From DATBVX01 sp963696675 (GTDB taxonomy: Bacteria; Pseudomonadota; Gammaproteobacteria; Steroidobacterales; Steroidobacteraceae): 64,000 bases of DNA. The position numbers and the translations under genes were made by a program. The DNA lies in NCBI GenBank assembly GCA_963696675.1, contig CAVOLM010000042.1, forward strand, positions 1-64,000. Direction: 5' to 3'. A model generated the notes under the pieces. The model worked only from the letters and a program-made list of their open reading frames with translations, was not told where the DNA came from and ran no database searches. Shown here one piece after another: positions 29,914 to 38,800 of the stretch (positions within the stretch are counted from its first letter, which is position 1; every line of letters begins with the position of its first letter).

Positions 29914-30375
29914 ATGGATCCGCAGGAGTTTAAATCGCTCTTCTTGCGAACCATCCACAATAAGGACAACCGCTTTCACCCGCTCGTGTGGATTAACGGG
30001 GAGCCGGAGATCGGTGCGGGTACGTATATCGGCGGGTTCTCCGAGGTTAATGCGAAGGGCGCGCGCGTCATCATTGGCAGGGATTGCGATATCGCCTCGT
30101 TCGTCGCGATCAACGTTGCCGACTCTCACCGGCGTTGCATAGGACTCGACGACGCCAGCAATTGTCGGGACATCGTGATCGGTAACCGTGTGTTCATTGG
30201 TTCGCACTGTGCGATCCTCGGCGGCGCCACGATTGGGCATCACTCTGTGATCGGCGCGGGCACGGTCGTGCGCGCCGGCGTCATACCGCCCTTTTCACTG
30301 GTCATCGGCAATGAAGTCCGCGTCGGGCACTACCGCTCGGAGTTCGAGGCACGATACGGGACAAGCGCCGATTGA
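29914..30375 (+). CDS. Left-handed beta-helix acetyltransferase next to pseI
   Basis: A 153-residue hexapeptide-repeat acyltransferase (repeats such as IGAGTY, IGRDCDIAS, IGNRVFIGSHCAILGGATIG, IGAGTVV). It lies eight bases after pseI and overlaps the next gene by four bases. The pathway here lacks the GNAT-type PseH that normally acetylates the C4 amino group between PseC and PseG, so this protein is the best candidate for that step. It could instead modify another sugar, such as the product of the aminotransferase that follows. Confidence 0.75.
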   Translation: MDPQEFKSLFLRTIHNKDNRFHPLVWINGEPEIGAGTYIGGFSEVNAKGARVIIGRDCDIASFVAINVADSHRRCIGLDDASNCRDIVIGNRVFIGSHCAILGGATIGHHSVIGAGTVVRAGVIPPFSLVIGNEVRVGHYRSEFEARYGTSAD

Positions 30376-31418
30376 TCCCACACAATCGTCCCACGCTGCT
30401 CCCAGAGGATCGCGCCGCTGCCGACGCGGTGCTCGCCTCCGGCTGGATTACACAAGGCCCGGCCGTCGCGGCGCTCGAAGCCTGGTTCGTCGAGCAGTAT
30501 GACGGAGGGCAGGGCTGCGCAGTGTCGAGCGGAACAGCCGCTCTGTTTCTGGCAATTCATGCACTCGGTGGCGGGCGCGACACGGTCATCGCGGTGCCGA
30601 CATACGCGTGCTCCGCCCTGCTGAACGCCATAATTATGGCGGGCGCAAAGCCTCGGGTAGTGGACGTCCTGCACGATACGTTCTGTGTCGATCCGCAAGC
30701 GGTTGCTGCTGGCATCGCCGACATGGTTATCGCTGTGCACACGTTTGGCGCGACGGCAGATGTCAAGGCGCTGCAGGCCGGTGGCCGGATCGTGATCGAG
30801 GACTGCTGCCAGTCGCTTGGTGGCCTCGCGGACGATGTACCTCTCGGTGCTACCGGAGCGACAGCTGTGTTCTCGTTCTATGCCACTAAGATCGTGACAG
30901 GAGGACAGGGAGGCCTCATCTGGTCGAAATCTGCCGCAGCAATCTCCAGGGTGCGTGACTATCGCGAATTCGACGGTCGCGACAACTACGTGCCGCGCTT
31001 CAATCTGCAGATGACGGACCTCCAGGCAGCGCTCGTCATGAGCCAACTGACGAGACTGGCCGCAATTCGCGAGTTCCGCGCGCGCGTTGCCCGCGAATAT
31101 TCGGCGGCTCTGCCCCGGGGCCTCGGCCTACAGGTCGGAGTCACCGCGCCCGGCCGCATGGTCTATCGCTTCGTGATCATCGCTCCCGATCTGGAAACGC
31201 GCGAAGCGCTGCGTGCCCACATGAAAGCGGCTGACATCGGCTGCATCGTGCCGGTGGAGCGCTTCGAGCTGTTGCACCGGTATCTCGACCTCGATCCCCA
31301 GGCCTTTCCGGTCGCTGAGAAGCTGGCCGACGTAACGCTCTCGCTGCCGATCCACCTGCAACTTGCCGACGCCGACATTGCCCGCGTGAGCCAGGCCCTC
31401 AACCGGTTTCGTCCATGA
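30372..31418 (+). CDS. DegT/DnrJ/EryC1-family sugar aminotransferase
   Basis: A second PLP-dependent sugar aminotransferase (348 residues). The PLP phosphate site is SSGTAALFL and the Schiff-base lysine lies in FYATKIVTGGQGG; the aspartate motif reads IEDCCQSLGG. The TTG start at 30372 overlaps the preceding stop (TTGA). It opens a run of genes joined by four-base overlaps (through WbqC and the first methyltransferase), which suggests that their products act on one sugar. The exact substrate, presumably a 3- or 4-keto sugar nucleotide, cannot be decided. Confidence 0.82.
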   Translation: MIPHNRPTLLPEDRAAADAVLASGWITQGPAVAALEAWFVEQYDGGQGCAVSSGTAALFLAIHALGGGRDTVIAVPTYACSALLNAIIMAGAKPRVVDVLHDTFCVDPQAVAAGIADMVIAVHTFGATADVKALQAGGRIVIEDCCQSLGGLADDVPLGATGATAVFSFYATKIVTGGQGGLIWSKSAAAISRVRDYREFDGRDNYVPRFNLQMTDLQAALVMSQLTRLAAIREFRARVAREYSAALPRGLGLQVGVTAPGRMVYRFVIIAPDLETREALRAHMKAADIGCIVPVERFELLHRYLDLDPQAFPVAEKLADVTLSLPIHLQLADADIARVSQALNRFRP

Positions 31419-32128
31419 TTCTCACCGCGCACCAGCCCGTTTACATGCCGTGGCTCGGCTTGTTCCACAAGATCGTCTTGGCTGATCTCTTCTGTATCTT
31501 CGACATTGCGCAGTACCAGACAAAAGACTTCAACAATCGCAACAAGATCAAGACACATGCCGGTCCAATCTGGCTTTCAGTGCCGGTGGAGTCCAAGAAG
31601 CATTTCCAAAAAACGCTGGTGGACATCCGAATCGTGAACGACGGCTGGAACAAGAAACACTTCCGTTCCATCGACATGTCCTACCGTAAGGCACCCTTCT
31701 ATCGCGACTACATCGGTCAGATCGAGCAGATGCTCCTCGGCCGCACCTACGAGCGCCTCGCCGACCTCAATCTCGCGACGCTGGATTTCGGCCTGAGGGC
31801 GCTCGGCATCTCCGTGCCCATCGTCACGGCGAGCGACTACGACTTCCAGGGCGCAAAGTCGGATCTCGTGCTCGATATGTGCCGGCAGCTCGGTGCGCAG
31901 ACCTATATCTTCGGCGCTTTGGGTCGGGACTATGCGGACCGTGCGTCGTTCGCCAGCGCGTGCATCGACGTCCGCTTCCAGGACTATCGTCATCCCGTCT
32001 ATCCGCAACAGCACGGCGCTTTCGAGCCGTACATGTGCATTCTGGACCTGCTGTTCAACGTTGGGCCCAGCAGCAGGCAGGTTCTGATGAGCGACAATGC
32101 AACAAGCGCGCAGGAGCTCGCCACGTGA
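31415..32128 (+). CDS. WbqC-family protein
   Basis: A 237-residue member of the WbqC family, found almost only in glycan loci and without a settled biochemical role. The family signature is at the N-terminus (HQPVYMPWLGLFHKI, residues 6-20), followed by FCIFDIAQYQTKDFNNRNKI and the SVPV segment. It overlaps the aminotransferase (ATGA) and the next methyltransferase (GTGA). That coupling suggests it modifies the amino sugar made by the preceding gene, but this is inference. Confidence 0.82.
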   Translation: MILTAHQPVYMPWLGLFHKIVLADLFCIFDIAQYQTKDFNNRNKIKTHAGPIWLSVPVESKKHFQKTLVDIRIVNDGWNKKHFRSIDMSYRKAPFYRDYIGQIEQMLLGRTYERLADLNLATLDFGLRALGISVPIVTASDYDFQGAKSDLVLDMCRQLGAQTYIFGALGRDYADRASFASACIDVRFQDYRHPVYPQQHGAFEPYMCILDLLFNVGPSSRQVLMSDNATSAQELAT

Positions 32129-32850
32129 ACGCCCCAGCCCCTCCACAGCAGACAACGACCGACTCGGTCTTCGATCAGTCCCGCTGTCCGACGGACAAGA
32201 AGCTCGCCAACTTCCAAAAATACGTTAGGCGACAGAACATCGCGCGATTTCTCGTCCAGCACGAGATATTCAAGCGCATTCTCCGCATCAAGGGTTCGGT
32301 CGTCGAGTGCGGGGTGCACCATGGCGGGGGCGTCATGGCGTGGGCGAAGCTCTCGAGCACCCTCGAACCTTATAACTATCACCGTCGCGTCATCGGCTTT
32401 GACACCTTCGAAGGGTTCCCCGGCGTGAACTCGCTGGATGAGAAAGGTGCCGCCAGTGCGCGCACCGGAATGTTCCGCGAAGATTACGATACCTATCAGG
32501 AACTGAAGCAATGCGTCGCTGAGTACGACGCCAACCGCTTCATCAACCAGATTCCGAAGATCGAGCTGATCAAGGGCGATGCGAACGCCACAATCCCACA
32601 GTACGTCGATGCAAACCGGCATCTGCTGGTTGCACTGCTCTATCTCGATTTCGACATCTACGAGCCGACCGTAACCGCCCTTAAGCATTTCCTACCGCTC
32701 ATGCCGAAAGGCGCCGTCGTGGCGTTCGACGAGGCGGCCAACTGGGACTGGCCGGGCGAGACGGTGGCGCTGCTCGAGAGCTTTGACCTGAATCGCTTCA
32801 AGCTCCAGTGCTTCGAGTATGAGCCGAACATCTCTTTTATCCAGCTCTGA
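32125..32850 (+). CDS. TylF-type class I methyltransferase
   Basis: A 241-residue SAM-dependent methyltransferase of the TylF/MycF type, which methylate sugar hydroxyls. Motifs: VVECGVHHGGGVMAWAKL (SAM loop), RVIGFDTFEGFPG, and the metal-binding LLYLDFDIYEPT. The GTG start at 32125 overlaps the WbqC stop and is preceded by AGGAG. It probably makes an O-methyl sugar in this glycan. Confidence 0.8.
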   Translation: MNAPAPPQQTTTDSVFDQSRCPTDKKLANFQKYVRRQNIARFLVQHEIFKRILRIKGSVVECGVHHGGGVMAWAKLSSTLEPYNYHRRVIGFDTFEGFPGVNSLDEKGAASARTGMFREDYDTYQELKQCVAEYDANRFINQIPKIELIKGDANATIPQYVDANRHLLVALLYLDFDIYEPTVTALKHFLPLMPKGAVVAFDEAANWDWPGETVALLESFDLNRFKLQCFEYEPNISFIQL

Positions 32851-32873
32851 ACGGTAGGCAACCGGATACGCAC

Positions 32874-33542
32874 ATGACGTTCTCCGACGAGTGGGAAGCC
32901 ATCTACAGGGCTGGACAGCAGCACAACTCGTGGCCGTGGAGCGATGTCGTCAGTTTGGTGTTTCGCTACGTGCAGGGCGGCGTCCAGGGTCGCCGCGTGC
33001 TCGAGCTCGGATGCGGTACGGGGGCGAATGCCGGGTTCTTCGCGGCAATGGGTGCGGACTATAGCGGAATCGATGGCAGCGCCGCGGGCGTTGCAGTGGT
33101 GCACAAGCGCTTTCCGGCGTTTGCAAAGAACGTAGTAGTGGGCGATTTCACTGTGGCGTTTCCCTCGCCTGGACCCTACGACGTCATCGTGGATCGTGCT
33201 TCCGTCACCCACAACTCCCAGCGTGCGATTGAACGCACGCTACAGCTCGTATACGAGAACCTTCGCCCCGGCGGCTGCTTCATTGGTGTCGACTGGTTCT
33301 CCAGCCAGCATTCGGACAAGAAATTCGGCAAACCGGCCGAAGACGAGCACACCCTGACGGGATTCGAAAGCGGGCAGTTCAAGGGCTGCGGCCGGGTCCA
33401 CTTTTCCGATAAGGCCCATCTGTGCGAGCTCTTCGCCGCCTTCGAGATTGTGTTCATGGCGGAAAAGACCGTACACCACCTGGTACCGGCGGGGGACCGA
33501 CGGATGGTGACACTCGAGATCGTGGCGAGGAAGCGGCAATGA
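32874..33542 (+). CDS. Class I SAM-dependent methyltransferase
   Basis: A 222-residue methyltransferase with motif I VLELGCGTGANAGFFAAMG (about residues 43-61), the acidic SAM ligand in YSGIDGS, and the DVIVDRASVTHN segment. It overlaps the PIG-L gene by four bases. The target is unknown; the setting suggests a sugar. Confidence 0.78.
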   Translation: MTFSDEWEAIYRAGQQHNSWPWSDVVSLVFRYVQGGVQGRRVLELGCGTGANAGFFAAMGADYSGIDGSAAGVAVVHKRFPAFAKNVVVGDFTVAFPSPGPYDVIVDRASVTHNSQRAIERTLQLVYENLRPGGCFIGVDWFSSQHSDKKFGKPAEDEHTLTGFESGQFKGCGRVHFSDKAHLCELFAAFEIVFMAEKTVHHLVPAGDRRMVTLEIVARKRQ

Positions 33543-34216
33543 CGGATGTCGTGCTGGTGATTGCGGCTCATCCGGACGATGAAGTGCTCGGCTGCGGTGG
33601 AACGATCGCGCGTCACGCCGTCGCCGGCGATCAGGTGCACGTGTCGATTCTGGGCCAAGGTCTGTCCAGCCGCGGTCAGCCAACAGCCGAAGAAGTGTCG
33701 GCGCTGCGCGGAGCCGCGCGTCGCGCGAATGAGCTGCTAGGAGCGGCGTCGTTGCACCACGGGGATTTTCCGGACAATCGAATGGATACCGTGCCGCGCC
33801 TCGACGTGACGCAAGCAATCGAGAGTCTCATCAGCCAGCACAAGCCGCGGATCGTGTACACACATTGGGCCGGAGATGTGAACATCGACCACAGGCGCAT
33901 TCACGAAGGGACGATCGTAGCGTGCCGTCCGCAGCCGGGACATCCGGTTGAGGCCCTGCTCTTCTTCGAAGTGCCATCGTCAACGGAGTGGCAGATACCA
34001 GGCGCCGGCCCAGCATTCACGCCCAATTGGTTTGTGAACGTAGCAGCGACGCTGCAGCGAAAGTTGGACGCATTGAACATCTACGCTTCCGAGATGCGCT
34101 CCTTCCCGCATCCCCGTTCCCCGGAGGCGGTTCAGGCATTGGCGCGATGGCGTGGAGCAACGGTGGGCGTGGCCGCCGCGGAGGCGTTCGTGCTCGGTCG
34201 CGGGTTGGTTCGCTGA
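33539..34216 (+). CDS. PIG-L family deacetylase
   Basis: A 225-residue zinc-dependent N-deacetylase. The metal site is AHPDDE (residues 10-15) with the second ligand in INIDHRRIHEG. Family members remove N-acetyl groups from GlcNAc derivatives, so this could free an amino group for later modification, for example formylation or aminoacylation. Four-base overlap with the upstream methyltransferase. Confidence 0.82.
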   Translation: MTDVVLVIAAHPDDEVLGCGGTIARHAVAGDQVHVSILGQGLSSRGQPTAEEVSALRGAARRANELLGAASLHHGDFPDNRMDTVPRLDVTQAIESLISQHKPRIVYTHWAGDVNIDHRRIHEGTIVACRPQPGHPVEALLFFEVPSSTEWQIPGAGPAFTPNWFVNVAATLQRKLDALNIYASEMRSFPHPRSPEAVQALARWRGATVGVAAAEAFVLGRGLVR

Positions 34217-34217
34217 T

Positions 34218-35476
34218 ATGGCGACTTCGGTGAACAGCGCAATACAGTCGCAATCGGTGGGCGCCGCCCACTACGCGTTGCGTGACCTGGGCAGCGGGCT
34301 TTTGTCGGCAGTCGCGACTTTCTCGATCATGCTGAGTGGCGTGTTTGTCGACGCCTCACGACATCGCGCCTCTCTGCCGCTGCTGGTCTTGTTCCTCCTG
34401 ATTCATTGTCTGCTCTGCCCTCGATTGTTCTTCCCTCGGGAATCCGCGCTGTATCTGGCCTTTGTCGGGCTACATGATCTTCATACTCCTGTGGACCCCG
34501 GACAGAGTGCTGGCGCTGAATACTTTGTTTCCGGCCGTGGATTTCGTGCTCATCGCGCTGTTATTTGGATCGCTGTTCGCATATCACGAACCTCGGGCGG
34601 TTGCGCTTGGCGCGCTGATTGGCTTCTGGGTCGGTGCGGCTGTATACACGTATGCAGAGGGTTTTCCGTTCCGGTATCCGGATGGGTTCTCCTACAACGC
34701 GGTCGCTTCGATGTATCTGTGTGGGCTTGTACTGACACTGCTATTCGGTTGGCTCTCCGGCGCGCGTCGGCTGACGCTGGTCAGCGCCCTGGTCGCTCTC
34801 GCGCACATTGTCGCAACGACGTCCATCAAGACCAATCTTGGTGTTCTCCTCGGCGCGGTTGTTGCGATGGTGATCTACCGCAGGGAGTCGATGCGTCTGG
34901 TCAGAAAGAACTTCTTCTATCTGCTGCTGGCGCTGATGGCGACTCATGTATGCGTTAGTTACGACCGAAGCCATCACGATGTTGCTCAAGGGCGGATTCG
35001 ACCGGATAGCTGTCGGCCTCGACGTACTGCAAGCGAGGCAGGACCAGGCCGGGTACTCGGGATTCGAGGAACGCGAGTACTGGATGCATGAGGGGTTGCA
35101 AGGATGGGCCCGCAATCCACTGTTTGGTCATGGCGTGGAAGCCTTTCGAGCCGACTACGGCATTACGTCCCATTCGACGCCGGTCGATCTGCTCTACAAC
35201 ACAGGGCTGGTGGGCTTCTGCCTGTTCTACGCGCTATTCGTGCTGCTTCTATACCGGCTGTTTCGTGCCCGGCGGATGCCTGCACGAACTCTGCACGCCC
35301 TGGTGCTCGCGACTGTCGTCTGCTATGTGTTCGTCAGCCTCTCGGGAACGATGTTTTACCACCCGTATCTGGCGATCTTCGTTGCGGCCGCCGCCGCACT
35401 TCTGCACCGGTTCGACGCAGGCAGTCGGCCGGTCGCTTCGAATGCTCGCCGTGAGGCGTCGCGATTGAACTGCTGA
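34218..35476 (+). CDS. O-antigen polymerase/ligase-like membrane protein (Wzy type); two frameshifts
   Basis: About 419 residues with some ten transmembrane helices and a large periplasmic loop containing a glycine-rich GHGVEAFRADYGITSHSTPVD motif, typical of the Wzy/WaaL superfamily (HNxxL-like part here as SHSTPVDLLYNTGL). It would join repeat units in the periplasm, with Wzz setting length. Two insertions break the frame: an extra G in GGG at 34467-34469 (joining LAFVG to YMIFILLW) and one near 34945 (joining ALMATHV to YALVTTEA). The end overlaps the next start by one base (TGATG). Confidence 0.75.
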
Positions 35477-36015
35477 TGGGTCTTCGAGCCTCCGTTCGGC
35501 GCCTGGGACTTGCGGTCCGCTTCCCAGGCAACTCAATTCGGATTCACCCGAGTTCATGGATTGCAGCGCGCAGCATCGTGCGTGTATGCGATGGAGGGAG
35601 CATCGAGATAGGCCGTGACTGCGAGATTCACCCATTCGCGATGCTTCTCACATACGGAGGAGACATCCGAATTGGCGACAATTGCAGTCTGAATCCATTT
35701 GCCATCGTCTACGGTCACGGCGGCGTGCGAATTGGTAATGGCGTGCGCATCGCCGCACATACCGTGATCATCCCTGCAAACCACAATGCACCATCTGACG
35801 ATGCGCTGCTGCATCTTTCGGGAATCACGCGCAAAGGGATCATCATTGAGGACAACGTGTGGCTGGGTGCGGGGTCCTGTGTCCTGGATGGCGTGCACAT
35901 TGCGCGCAACGTCATCGTCGGTGCAGGAAGCGTGGTGACGAAGTCCGTATCGCCAAACACGACCGTTGCTGGCGTGCCCGCGCGAGCTATCCTGCGAGGA
36001 GAGCGTCCGGCCTAG
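35476..36015 (+). CDS. O-acetyltransferase, NodL/LacA/CysE type
   Basis: A 179-residue left-handed beta-helix acyltransferase with repeats (IGRDCEIHPFA, IGDNCSLNPFA, IGNGVRIAAHT). It has the catalytic-loop histidine region IIPANHNAP and the classic end IVGAGSVVTKSVSPNTTVAGVPARAI. Most likely O-acetylates a sugar of the repeat unit. Confidence 0.8.
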   Translation: MGLRASVRRLGLAVRFPGNSIRIHPSSWIAARSIVRVCDGGSIEIGRDCEIHPFAMLLTYGGDIRIGDNCSLNPFAIVYGHGGVRIGNGVRIAAHTVIIPANHNAPSDDALLHLSGITRKGIIIEDNVWLGAGSCVLDGVHIARNVIVGAGSVVTKSVSPNTTVAGVPARAILRGERPA

Positions 36016-36019
36016 TCAT

Positions 36020-36833
36020 ATGAGGCAGATAGTCTACTCGCCCCGCATGAAGCGCCTGATCTACCTTCACGAGAAAGCGACGCCCGAATTCTGGGAGACG
36101 CTTTGGCAGAACGAGGGCAAGCCACCGCCCTCCAGTCCCAAGGACGAGGTCGCAACACTCACACGCAAGTATCTGCCTCTAGGTGCAAGCGTGCTGGAGG
36201 GCGGATGCGGGCGTGCTGACAAGGTGAAGTCGATGGCCGACGCGGGTTTCCGCGCAGTCGGTGTCGACTTTGCGGCACGCACCGTAACGCAAGCGAAAGT
36301 CGATTATCCGGGACTCGATATCCGGCAAGGCGATGTCAGGAAGCTCGAATTCCCAGAGGCGTCCTTCGATGGCTATTGGTCCATCGGCGTCATAGAGCAC
36401 TTTTGGGGCGGATATGATGCCATCCTCGGGGAAGCGGCCCGCGTCGTGAAACCGGGCGGATTTCTGTTTCTGAGTGCTCCCTGGCTGTCGCCGTACCGTC
36501 AGCACAAGGTCCGCGCCGGCGCATATGACACAGGCGATTTCGAGCTGGAGCCGGAATCGTTCTACCAGTTCGCGCTGGGGCGTGCGGAAGTATGCAGCTG
36601 CGCTCGCGCGTCATGACTTCAAACTGCTGCGTTGGCGGGGAGTCGCATCTGAGATCTCCTTGCAGGAGGACATGCCGCACCTGAAGCGTCAGGTCGATTG
36701 GCTGCTGGGATCACGCGGCTCAATCGTGAAGCGCGCCTTGCGCAAGGCCATTGTGCGCGGCGTCGATCCGTATTGCGGTCATTCATTCACTGCAGTTGCG
36801 CAGCGTCTGTCGGCGGTGATGTCTTCCCAATGA
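36020..36833 (+). CDS. Class I SAM-dependent methyltransferase; one frameshift
   Basis: About 270 residues. Motif I is VLEGGCGRADKVKSMADAG, followed by VGVDFAARTV and SIGVIEHFWGGYDAI, the methyltransf_11 layout. The frame changes near 36580-36600; the tail continues as ALARHDFKLLRWRGVASEIS through to the TGA at 36831-36833. The next methyltransferase starts at the very next base. Substrate unknown. Confidence 0.75.
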
Positions 36834-37674
36834 GTGCGGTTCGACGACATCGAATCGGATACTCGGTTCGCGTTCGGCGAAAACTGGACACACTTCGTGG
36901 CCACCATGGATGAGCAGCGAATCCACGAGGCGATGGCGTCTCTCCAGGTGATGCTGGGCGTTTCAACGCTCGAGGGAAAGACCTTCCTGGATGTAGGTTG
37001 TGGCTCAGGCCTGTTCAGCCTAGCCGCCCGCCGGCTCGGCGCGAGCGTGCATTCCTTCGACTTTGATCCTCAATCCGTCAGCTGCGCGCTGGAACTGCAG
37101 CGCCGTTACTCCCCGCGCGACAGTGCGTGGCGTATCGAGCACTGGTTCGGCGTTGGACCAACGCTATGTGGAAGGTCTCGGACGCTTCGATGTCGTCTAC
37201 AGCTGGGGCGTCCTGCATCACACGGGAGCAATGTGGCTTGCGATCGAAAATGTCATTGCTCGGGTCGCACTCAACGATGGCAAACTGTTCATCGCTATCT
37301 ACAACGACCAGGGTTGGAAGTCGCACGCATGGTGGATGATCAAGTTTCTCTACAACCGCCTGCCACGATTCTGTCGAGGCGCGTTTGCTGCGTCGATCAT
37401 GGCATTGGTGCACGTCGCGACGTTTTTTAAATACCTGGTGAAGCTCCAACCAATGATCGCGATCGCGCCTCTATTGAGCGATCGACGTGAGCGCGGCATG
37501 AGCGCCAGGTTCGACAACATCGATTGGATCGGTGGGTTTCCCTTCGAGGTCGCGTCGCCCGAGATCCTCGAGTCCTATTGCGCTACACGCGGTTTCGCAC
37601 TCATCAAGTCAAAGCGCACCACGAGCTGGGGTTGTAACGAGCTGGTTTTCCAGCGTGTTACACGCGTGGAGTAG
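36834..37674 (+). CDS. Class I SAM-dependent methyltransferase; one frameshift
   Basis: About 280 residues. GTG start directly after the previous stop. N-terminal RFAFGENWTHFV, motif I FLDVGCGSGLFSLAARRLG, the SAM ligand in HSFDFDP, and VVYSWGVLHHTGAM. An extra T at 37143 separates RIEH from GSALDQRYVEGL. This type (ending with a hydrophobic region YNRLPRFCRGAFAASIMAL) is common in glycan loci, but its methyl acceptor is not established. Confidence 0.77.
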
Positions 37675-37719
37675 CACGAGATTCTTCAGCCGGGTTCGAA
37701 GACTGCGCGACCACCAAGC

Positions 37720-38800
37720 TTGGTGCTCGTCGCCGCCGATCTCCATGGTGGCGGCGCAGAGCGGCAGATGGCGGAAATGGCCAACTATTGGGTAGCGAGG
37801 GGCGTGAATGTCACGATCGCGACGTGGAGCGGCAAGGAAGTTGAGGATCTTTACTGGCTTGACGCGCGTGTTGCGCGCGTCTACCTGGAAGTGCCGCCAG
37901 CGAGCTCATCGGCTCGCTGTCGGCGCCACTGTACTGAGGCGAGTAGCCAAACTGCGTCGGCTTCTGATCGCCACGCGACCGGATGCCTTGCTCAGCTTCC
38001 TCACGTCGAACAACGTGCTTTCGATTCTTGCCACACGCGGTTTGAACTTGCGCGTCGTTGTTTCGGAGCGGGCACATCCCGCACACGACACGAGTGTGTC
38101 GCCTGTCCTGCGGCTGCTGCGCCGCGGGCTATACAGATGGTGCGACGAAGTCGTGGCGCAGACGCGCGAAACCGCGAGTTGGATCGAAGAGAACTGTCGG
38201 CGACCTGCGAATGTCATTCCGAACGCGTTACGGACGTTGCACGTTGCAGCCGACCCGAAGCAGCCGCTGATCGTCGCAGTTGGCCGACTGGTTCGACAAA
38301 AGGGCTTTGACTTGCTGCTGAAGGCGTTCGCGAACGTTTGCGGGAAGTTTCCAAACTGGCGTGTGGCGATCATTGGCGAAGGGAGTGAGCGAGCCAACCT
38401 ATTGCGACTCTGCGACAGCCTTGGGCTGAATGGACACGTGGAATTCGTTGGCAAGACGCAGGATGTCGAGGGGTGGCTGGCGCAAGCCGGATTGGTCGTG
38501 CAGCCGTCCCGCTTTGAAGGCTTTCCAAACGCAGTGCTTGAGGCTATGGGAATGGGCGCGGCCGTAATCAGTGCGGACTGCCCGGCGGGTCCCGCCGATC
38601 TGATCGAAGACGGGGTCAACGGCCGGCTGGTACCTGTTGAGGACATCGACGCTCTGAGCGAGGCAATGGCGCAACTGATGTCTCAGCCTGAGTTGCGGGA
38701 GCGACTGGGGCGAGAGGCCAGGAAAGTGAGGGAGCGATTTCGGCAGGACCTGATCATGTCTCAATGGGAACGTAGTCTGCGCATCGCATGTGCGGATTAG
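37720..38800 (+). CDS. Glycosyltransferase family 4; one frameshift
   Basis: About 359 residues, GT-B fold. The N-terminal domain has VLVAADLHGGGAERQMAEMA; the C-terminal domain has VAVGRLVRQKGFDLLLKAF and the EX7E motif in EGFPNAVLEAMGMG. The TTG at 37720 is the only workable start seen. The frame changes near 37890-37915, between LEVPPAS and VGATVLRRVAKLR. It overlaps the amidotransferase that follows by 13 bases. Donor sugar unknown. Confidence 0.8.
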
